From Acetobacteraceae bacterium (GTDB taxonomy: Bacteria; Pseudomonadota; Alphaproteobacteria; Acetobacterales; Acetobacteraceae), in NCBI GenBank assembly GCA_009693795.1, contig SHWN01000002.1:1-47827 (forward strand): a stretch of DNA of 47,827 nt, in the 5' to 3' direction. The notes under the pieces were generated by a model, which saw only the letters and a list, made by a program, of their open reading frames with translations, did no database searches and was not told where the DNA came from. Below, piece after piece: positions 42,366-47,827 of the stretch. The number at the start of each line of letters is the position of its first letter. The stretch's first letter is position 1. The position numbers and the translations under genes were made by a program.

Positions 42366-43382
42366 TCAAGTCACTCGGATTACAACTTTGCCGACGTGGA
42401 TTTGCGATTTCATGTAGTGGTAGGCGGCTTTGGCGTCGGCGAAGGGAAAGATGCAGTCGATTTCAGGCTTTATCTTGTGTAGGTCGATGGCGGCGTTCAT
42501 GGCTTCGAACATCTGGCGGGAACCGACATAGATGCCGCGTACGACGAGGCCTTTGCGCATCATGGTGACCGGGCTGACTTCGCCGCCTCCGCCGCTGAGG
42601 ACGCCGATGAGCAAAATATTGCCGCCCTGGCGGGTGGCATCGATGGAGCGCGGCAGGGTGCCGGGGCCGCCGACTTCCACGACGTGATCGACGCCGCGGC
42701 TGTTGGTGAGGCGTAGCACTTCGGTCTGCCATTCGGGGTGTTGGCGGTAGTTCACGGTGTCTGTGGCGCCGAGGGCGCGGGCTTTGGCCAGCTTTTCGTC
42801 CGAGGAGGAGGTGGCGATAACTCGGGCGCCGGCGGCGCGGGCAAATTGCAGGGCGAAGATGGACACGCCGCCAGTGCCGAGCACGAGGGCGGTTTGGCCG
42901 GGGCCGATCGGACGCAGATGGAACAGCGCGTTCCAGGCGGTGACGGCGGCGCAGGGCAGGCAGGCGGCTTCCTCGAACGAGAGATGCGCGGGGATGGGGA
43001 CGAGGCCGTCCTGATCTAGCACAACATACTCGGCCAGCATGCCGTTAATGGCGCCGCCCATGGAGCTGGCGGCGTGGTGCGGCTCGGTCTCCCCGCCTAA
43101 CCAAGTTTGCATGAACAAGGCGGCGACGCGGTCGCCGGGTTTGACGCGGGTGACGTCGGCGCCGATTTCCACTACCTCGCCGGCGCCGTCGGAGAGGGGG
43201 ATGAGGTCGGGCGGTGTGGGGCCGCGCGCGCCGCTGCCGGAGGCGACCATCAGGTCGCGGTAGTTCAGGCTGGTGGCGCGCACGCGGACGAGCACCTGCC
43301 CGCGTCCGGGGCGTGGGGTGGGGGCTTCGGCCATGGCCAGCGTGTCGATGCCGTTGGCCTGGGGGAATTTCCAGAGTTTCAT
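42366..43382 (-). CDS. MDR-family NAD(P)-dependent alcohol dehydrogenase/quinone reductase
   Basis: A 338-residue medium-chain dehydrogenase. LNYRDLMVASG and LIPLSDGAGEVVEIG form the catalytic domain, and LVLGTGGVSIFALQFA the Rossmann loop, with ATSSSDEK after it suggesting NADP. The structural zinc Cys cluster is absent, and catalytic zinc ligands are not complete, so a zinc-independent quinone-reductase-like role is likely. It starts ten bases after the stop of the D-2-hydroxyacid dehydrogenase gene, so the two are an operon. Confidence 0.88.
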   Translation of the reverse strand: MKLWKFPQANGIDTLAMAEAPTPRPGRGQVLVRVRATSLNYRDLMVASGSGARGPTPPDLIPLSDGAGEVVEIGADVTRVKPGDRVAALFMQTWLGGETEPHHAASSMGGAINGMLAEYVVLDQDGLVPIPAHLSFEEAACLPCAAVTAWNALFHLRPIGPGQTALVLGTGGVSIFALQFARAAGARVIATSSSDEKLAKARALGATDTVNYRQHPEWQTEVLRLTNSRGVDHVVEVGGPGTLPRSIDATRQGGNILLIGVLSGGGGEVSPVTMMRKGLVVRGIYVGSRQMFEAMNAAIDLHKIKPEIDCIFPFADAKAAYHYMKSQIHVGKVVIRVT

Positions 43383-43392
43383 CGGTTTGTCC

Positions 43393-44373
43393 TTAGTAGC
43401 CGCGTATGGGATCGACTTTGGTGGGGGGTATTTGCCCGGCGTTCAGGGTGCGGAGATTTTTGAAAAACAGGTCGATGGTGAAGGCGTTGTAGGTGCGCGG
43501 GTCGTCGGCGCAGGTATGCGGGCTCATGATCAGGTTTTTAGTGGTCCAGATGCGGTGGTTCGCGGGGACGGGTTCGGGGGTGAAAACGTCCAGAATGGCG
43601 CCGCCGAGATGGCCGGTATCGAGCAGGTCGCAGAGCGCGTCCTGATCGAGCAGCGCCCCGCGGCCGATATTGATGACATTGGCGCCTTTGGGGAGCGCTG
43701 CCAGGCGCTGGCGGGCCAGCATGTTGCGGGTGGCTGGGGTGCTGGGGGTGGCGATGAGCAAAAATTCGGTATCGGGTAGGACGTGGTCGAGATCGGCTTC
43801 GGTGATCACGATGTCGCAGGCCTTGTGTGGCGTGGCGCTACTGCGCACGCCGGTGATATGCATGCCGAAATTCCTGGCGTGTTGCGCGCCGCTGGCGCCA
43901 AGTGCGCCGAGGCCGATGACGGTCAGGCGCCGGCCGGCCAGGACGGAGCCATAGTGCTTGTCCCAACGCCGTTCGCGTTGGTTGGTGGCGAAGACGGGCA
44001 TGCGGTTGGCGAGCATGAGGATGGCCATGATGGCGAACTCGCCGGCCTTCGCCGCATGCACGCCGCGATTGGACCAGAACTGTACGCCGGCTGGCAGCCA
44101 ATCGAGGGGCATCAGCCCGTCCACGCCGGCCATGGTGGCCTGGATGATTCGCAGGTGCGGCGCTTGCAGGGGGATCTGGGCGCGGATGACGCCGGTGTCG
44201 CCGAACAGAATCTCCGCCGTCTTCAGGGCTTCGGTGCAATCGGCGTGCGAGCGGCCGATGCTGATGTCGTGCCCCTGACCCAGCATGCCGGCGCGTTGGG
44301 CGGCCGCCTGCCATTGGTTGAACGAGAAATCGAACAGCGGGTCGTTGTCGGGGTTTTGCAGATGTATGCGCAT
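43393..44373 (-). CDS. D-2-hydroxyacid dehydrogenase family protein
   Basis: A 326-residue NAD-dependent dehydrogenase. The Rossmann motif is VIGLGALGASGAQHA; catalytic residues are Arg in GRGALLDQDAL-side NIGRG, Glu in FTPEPVP and His in MSPHTCAD. IIQATMAGVDGL belongs to the substrate-binding domain. ATG 44373 is chosen from the family start; no strong RBS is seen. It is divergent from the zincin gene. Confidence 0.9.
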   Translation of the reverse strand: MRIHLQNPDNDPLFDFSFNQWQAAAQRAGMLGQGHDISIGRSHADCTEALKTAEILFGDTGVIRAQIPLQAPHLRIIQATMAGVDGLMPLDWLPAGVQFWSNRGVHAAKAGEFAIMAILMLANRMPVFATNQRERRWDKHYGSVLAGRRLTVIGLGALGASGAQHARNFGMHITGVRSSATPHKACDIVITEADLDHVLPDTEFLLIATPSTPATRNMLARQRLAALPKGANVINIGRGALLDQDALCDLLDTGHLGGAILDVFTPEPVPANHRIWTTKNLIMSPHTCADDPRTYNAFTIDLFFKNLRTLNAGQIPPTKVDPIRGY

Positions 44374-44448
44374 TACGACGAAACATGCCACGGGCGGCGG
44401 GGCATGGGTAGGCTTGACCTGTCCGCGCTGGCCTGCGCCGATAGCGGA

Positions 44449-44868
44449 ATGAACGCGCCCTCCGCATTTACCACCTCGCCCGGCCCGGACGACCTGATCG
44501 CCCTGGCCGAGCGCGCCTTTGCCGCCATTCCAGCGCATCTGGCCGTGCATTTGCGGGGGATCGGCATCGTTGTGGAGGACGCGCCGGACGACGAGATTCT
44601 AGAGGAGATGGGGGTCGAGACGCCGTGGGAGCTGACGGGCCTGTATCGGGGGCGGCCGCTCACGCAGCGGAGCGTCAGCGATGTGGTGCAGGAACCGGAC
44701 ATGATTATTCTCTACCGTGAACCAATCCTGCTGGAATGGATCGAGACGGGGGAGGATCTGTATCATCTGGTGCGCAACGTGCTGGTGCACGAAATCGCGC
44801 ATCATTTTGGCTTTTCGGATGCGGAGATTACGGCGCTGGAAACCCAGATGGACAAGAACACGGATTAG
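44449..44868 (+). CDS. Metallopeptidase-like zincin (PF06262-type)
   Basis: A 139-residue small zincin with the HEIAHHFGF motif (His114, Glu115, His118), as in the bacterial zincin_1 family (formerly DUF1025). LYRGRPLTQRS and IILYREPILLEW are typical of it. The start is ATG 44449; ATG 44404 would add fifteen weakly supported residues. The next gene, a Rieske protein, begins three bases after its stop. Substrate unknown. Confidence 0.9.
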   Translation: MNAPSAFTTSPGPDDLIALAERAFAAIPAHLAVHLRGIGIVVEDAPDDEILEEMGVETPWELTGLYRGRPLTQRSVSDVVQEPDMIILYREPILLEWIETGEDLYHLVRNVLVHEIAHHFGFSDAEITALETQMDKNTD

Positions 44869-44871
44869 ACG

Positions 44872-45243
44872 ATGGCGCGGGAGACAACTCTGACGGAACC
44901 GGGATGGCGCGCATTGTGCCGCGTGGACGAAGTCGCAGATGGCGAATCGAAAGGGTTTCCGCCCGTCCGGGAGGGCTATGCTGGGTTGTTCGCCGTGCGC
45001 AAGGGCGAGAGGATGTTTGTGTATGTCAATTCCTGCCCGCATATCGGCGTGCCGCTGAATTGGCGCAACGACGATTTTCTGACCTTGGACAAAATCCGCA
45101 TCATCTGCGCGACGCATGGGGCGGAATTCAGAATCGCCTCGGGCGAGTGCCTGCTTGGCCCTTGTGTGGGGGAGTATCTGGATACGGTGGAGCTAGATAT
45201 CCGGGATGGGGTGATCTTTGTGCCACCGGATGCCGGATTATAA
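44872..45243 (+). CDS. Rieske [2Fe-2S] domain protein
   Basis: A 123-residue Rieske ferredoxin-like protein: Cys55 and His57 in SCPHIGVPL, and Cys79 and His82 in CATHGAEFRI. GWRALCRVDE opens the domain. It has no oxygenase domain attached, so it is a stand-alone electron carrier or regulatory protein. It follows the zincin gene closely and precedes acs by 37 bases. Confidence 0.92.
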   Translation: MARETTLTEPGWRALCRVDEVADGESKGFPPVREGYAGLFAVRKGERMFVYVNSCPHIGVPLNWRNDDFLTLDKIRIICATHGAEFRIASGECLLGPCVGEYLDTVELDIRDGVIFVPPDAGL

Positions 45244-45280
45244 GAGTGCGAACGAGTTAGAGAGACAGGAGTAAGTATCA

Positions 45281-47215
45281 ATGCCGGATGATCAACTCAT
45301 TAAGGTGCGGCCGGAGATCGCGGCGCAGGCGCATATCAATGCGGCGCAGTATCAGGAGTTGTACGAACGGGCAGAGCGCGATCCGGACGGGTTCTGGGCG
45401 GAGCAGGTGGATCGAATCGCCTGGATGAAGAAGCCGACCAAGATCAAGAATGCGTCCTTTACCGGTGATGTCTCGATCAAATGGTTTGAGGATGGGGTGT
45501 TAAATGCCTCTATCTCCTGTTTGGACCGCCATGCGCAGGCGCATGGGGATCGGGTGGCGATTATCTGGGAGGGGGACGATCCGTCGCACTCGAAGAAGGT
45601 GACGTACCGGGAATTGCATGCCGAGACGTGCCGGTTGGCGAATGCGATGAAGACCATGGGTGTGACCAAGGGCGATGTGGTGACGATCTATATGCCGATG
45701 GTGCCGGAAGCGGCGGTGGCGATGCTGGCTTGCGCGCGCATCGGGGCCATTCATTCGGTGGTGTTCGGCGGATTTTCGCCCGATAGCCTGGCCAACCGCA
45801 TTCAGGATTGTCGTTCCGTCGCTGTCATCACTGCTGACGAGGGACGGCGTGCCGGGCGCACGGTGCCGTTGAAGGCGAATACCGATGAGGCGCTGAAGCA
45901 GTGCCCGACGGTCAAGAACGTCATCGTGGTGAAGGTGACGGGGGGCGGTCCGTCCATGCAGCATGGGCGTGATCATGATTATCACGTGGTGCTGGCCGCC
46001 GCCGCAGCCGATTGCCCGGCGGAACCGATGAATGCGGAAGACCCGTTGTTTATTTTGTATACTTCTGGCTCAACCGGGAAACCGAAAGGCGTGCTGCACA
46101 CCACCGGCGGCTACATGGTTTGGACTAGCTACACGCATGAGAATGTGTTCGATTATAAACCCGGAGAGATTTACTGGTGCACTGCTGATGTTGGCTGGGT
46201 GACCGGGCATAGCTATGTCGTGTATGGGCCGCTGGCGAATGGTGCCACCACGTTAATGTTCGAGGGAGTGCCGAATTATCCCGATAGTTCGCGGTGCTGG
46301 CAGGTGGTCGATAAGCATCAGGTGAATATTTTTTATACCGCTCCGACAGCGATTCGCGCACTGATGAGAGATGGAGAGGCGCCTGTTGAGAAAACGTCGC
46401 GCAAATCCTTGCGGCTGTTGGGTAGCGTGGGCGAGCCGATCAATCCGGAAGCCTGGTTGTGGTATTATCGTGTTGTAGGCGATCATCGCTGCCCGATTGT
46501 CGATACTTGGTGGCAGACGGAAACCGGTGGAATTCTAATTTCTCCGTTGCCGGGGGCGACGGATTTAAAGCCGGGTTCGGCGACGAAGCCATTGCCGGGA
46601 GTGAAGCCGATCATCGTCGATAATGATGGGTATGAATTGCATGGTGCAGCGGAAGGTAATCTTTGTTTGGCAGATTCCTGGCCGGGGCAGATGCGCACCG
46701 TTTACGGCGATCATGAGCGGTTTGTGCAGACGTATTTTTCGACGTTCAAGGGGCTTTACTTTACTGGCGATGGCGCACGGCGGGATGCGGACGGGTATTA
46801 CTGGATCACCGGGCGCGTGGATGACGTGATCAATGTTTCGGGCCATCGCATGGGCACCGCTGAGGTGGAAAGCGCGTTGGTGGCGCACGTGCAGGTGGCG
46901 GAAGCCGCGGTAGTGGGATTTCCGCATGAGATCAAGGGGCAGGGCATTTATGCTTATGTGACGTTGAAACTCGGCGTGGAGCCGACGGATGCGCTGCGCC
47001 GGGAGTTGGTGCTGAGGGTGCGTAAGGAGATCGGCGCCATCGCGGTGCCCGATGCGATCCAATGGGCGCCGGGGCTACCGAAGACGCGGTCAGGGAAAAT
47101 CATGCGGCGGATTTTGCGGAAAATCGCGGCGAATGAGACGGATAGTTTGGGCGACGTCTCCACCCTGGCCGATCCGGGGGTGGTGACGGATCTGGTGAAT
47201 AACCGGGTGGGGTGA
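45281..47215 (+). CDS. acs: Acetyl-CoA synthetase
   Basis: A 644-residue AMP-forming synthetase making acetyl-CoA from acetate, CoA and ATP. The AMP-binding [30 protein letters not shown], and [11 protein letters not shown] are intact. The Lys of [11 protein letters not shown] is the usual acetylation-regulated residue. AGACAGGAGTAAGT precedes ATG 45281, with AGGAG about 9 bases away. The last codons (VNNRVG, TGA) lie in a 17-bp tandem repeat. A Rieske gene is upstream, probably unrelated functionally. Confidence 0.97.
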   Translation: MPDDQLIKVRPEIAAQAHINAAQYQELYERAERDPDGFWAEQVDRIAWMKKPTKIKNASFTGDVSIKWFEDGVLNASISCLDRHAQAHGDRVAIIWEGDDPSHSKKVTYRELHAETCRLANAMKTMGVTKGDVVTIYMPMVPEAAVAMLACARIGAIHSVVFGGFSPDSLANRIQDCRSVAVITADEGRRAGRTVPLKANTDEALKQCPTVKNVIVVKVTGGGPSMQHGRDHDYHVVLAAAAADCPAEPMNAEDPLFILYTSGSTGKPKGVLHTTGGYMVWTSYTHENVFDYKPGEIYWCTADVGWVTGHSYVVYGPLANGATTLMFEGVPNYPDSSRCWQVVDKHQVNIFYTAPTAIRALMRDGEAPVEKTSRKSLRLLGSVGEPINPEAWLWYYRVVGDHRCPIVDTWWQTETGGILISPLPGATDLKPGSATKPLPGVKPIIVDNDGYELHGAAEGNLCLADSWPGQMRTVYGDHERFVQTYFSTFKGLYFTGDGARRDADGYYWITGRVDDVINVSGHRMGTAEVESALVAHVQVAEAAVVGFPHEIKGQGIYAYVTLKLGVEPTDALRRELVLRVRKEIGAIAVPDAIQWAPGLPKTRSGKIMRRILRKIAANETDSLGDVSTLADPGVVTDLVNNRVG

Positions 47216-47246
47216 ATAACCGGGTGGGGTGAATAACCGGGTGGGG
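47196..47246 (+). repeat. 17-bp tandem repeat spanning the acs stop codon
   Basis: Three exact copies of TGAATAACCGGGTGGGG. The first codes for the last residues of Acs, and the second begins with the TGA stop codon. Confidence 0.92.
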
Positions 47247-47262
47247 TGAACGGCCGGAAGTT

Positions 47263-47311
47263 AGAGCATGATGACTGAAGGCGGAATCGCCGAAAGTTTG
47301 AATGATGCTCT
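47263..47311. repeat. 49-bp imperfect inverted repeat after acs
   Basis: AGAGCAT-GATGA and ATGATGCTCT are outer arms, with GGCG-GAAT-CGCC at the centre. No U tract follows. It could be a terminator, a small repeat element or the edge of a mobile element. Confidence 0.5.
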
Positions 47312-47417
47312 CAGATATACAAGCTAGAGTGCAATCTGACCTGCATGAATCATAGGGGATTCTGGCTCGGCAGAAAATCTTCTTCACCCTGCATACTGGA
47401 TCAGGTGGGCAGCATGA

Positions 47418-47827
47418 ATGGGGGAATACTCATCTGCTGACCTTCGTTCTCGTGTGATCACGGCGGTGGCGGGTGGCGTGTCCCGCCATGCAGCCGTGGA
47501 GCGATTTGGTGTTGGGGTAGCGAGTGCGATCCGCTGGGTGCGCGAGTGGCATGAAACTGGCAGCACATGTGCAAAGCCACAGGGCGGGGACCGACGATCG
47601 CATCGGATCGAGGTATATCGGGATATCATCCTGGGTACGATTGAGGCGCAGGTGGACATCACCCTCGTTAAGCTGGCCGACATGCTGCGCCGGGATCAGG
47701 GTGCCTGCTTTGCGCCCAGCATGGTCTGGCGCTTCCTTGACCGTCACGCCATGACCGCTAAAAAAACGGCGCACGGGCACCGCTCACGCTGTCATAGGCG
47801 CGCAGATATCAGTTCCCCAATCTTGGC
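47418..47827 (+). mobile_element. IS630-family transposase, 5' part, cut by window end
   Basis: From ATG 47418 at least 136 codons are open to the window end. The product starts MGEYSSADLRSRVITAV with an HTH (SRHAAVERFGVGVASAIRWV), then GSTCAKPQGGDRRSHRIEV, QVDITLVKLADMLR, and VWRFLDRHAMTAKKTAH, all typical of IS630 transposases. After TAH the sequence (GHRSRCHRRADISSP) no longer looks like the family, so truncation or a junction near 47775 is possible. The catalytic DDE part would be beyond the window. Confidence 0.8.

Noticed and set aside
34814-47246. Tandem repeats as CRISPR arrays
   Set aside because: The repeats are 12 and 17 bp, contiguous and without spacers; no cas genes are present.
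1-47827. tRNA or rRNA genes
   Set aside because: No cloverleaf with a T-loop GGTTCGAATCC-type motif or rRNA block was recognised by eye; a covariance search would be decisive.

Overview
The window is GC-rich, densely packed chromosomal DNA from an alphaproteobacterium, most likely an Acetobacteraceae or other Rhodospirillales member. This rests on recalled protein similarity, gene order (dapF-mtaB-ftsY in one overlapping operon, a LivM-LivG fusion) and codon use; no 16S or tRNA gene is present to confirm it. Most genes are housekeeping or peripheral catabolic functions, and several short stretches are clearly decaying.

Layout. 1-2.2 kb: a broken haloacid dehalogenase, an amidohydrolase, and a 28-codon ORF with an extreme Shine-Dalgarno followed by a perfect terminator. 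2.2-4.8 kb (minus): nitroreductase, then an AtzG-like/amidase pair. 4.8-8.4 kb (minus): dapF-mtaB-ftsY and a small membrane protein, closed by a strong terminator. 8.7-15.4 kb (minus): an N-acyl-D-amino-acid deacylase-like amidohydrolase followed by a complete branched-chain amino-acid type ABC importer (livH, fused livMG, livF, binding protein) with a recognisable promoter. 15.5-16.2 kb: an AT-rich scar with the C-terminal end of an outer-membrane beta barrel. 16.2-17.1 kb (minus): thiol dioxygenase-like protein and [2Fe-2S] ferredoxin. 17.5-23.3 kb: pyrD, a HAD hydrolase, HbpS-like protein, SDR, tadA, a glutamine-amidotransferase-like hydrolase, rluB-type pseudouridine synthase and rsmD.

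23.3-26.8 kb is a gene graveyard around one intact DEAD-box helicase: fragments of a DUF499 ATPase, an HpnM/MlaC-type protein, a ParB-like/adenine DNA methyltransferase of the phage or defence type, an IS21 transposase, and a MITE-like long inverted repeat. 26.8-33 kb: GMC oxidoreductase, ScsB/DsbD-type thiol-disulfide reductase and HrpB helicase. 33.2-36.8 kb: a two-component operon preceded by a degP/htrA gene that has lost its catalytic serine, and followed by a small secreted protein. 36.8-37.3 kb: fused IS5/IS3 remnants. 37.4-42.1 kb: glycerol kinase, SDR, amidase, RluA-type synthase, pterin dehydratase. 42.4-47.2 kb: MDR dehydrogenase, D-2-hydroxyacid dehydrogenase, zincin, Rieske protein and acetyl-CoA synthetase. 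The right edge carries the start of an IS630 transposase.

Functionally, the deacylase and ABC importer look like one uptake and catabolism unit, dapF-mtaB-ftsY is a conserved housekeeping operon, and the degP remnant with its response regulator and kinase was probably an envelope-stress module. I found no convincing new multi-gene system. The items most worth a second look are the super-Shine-Dalgarno mini-ORF, the GGSV-bounded deletion in degP, the thiol dioxygenase/ferredoxin pair and the decayed defence-type genes.
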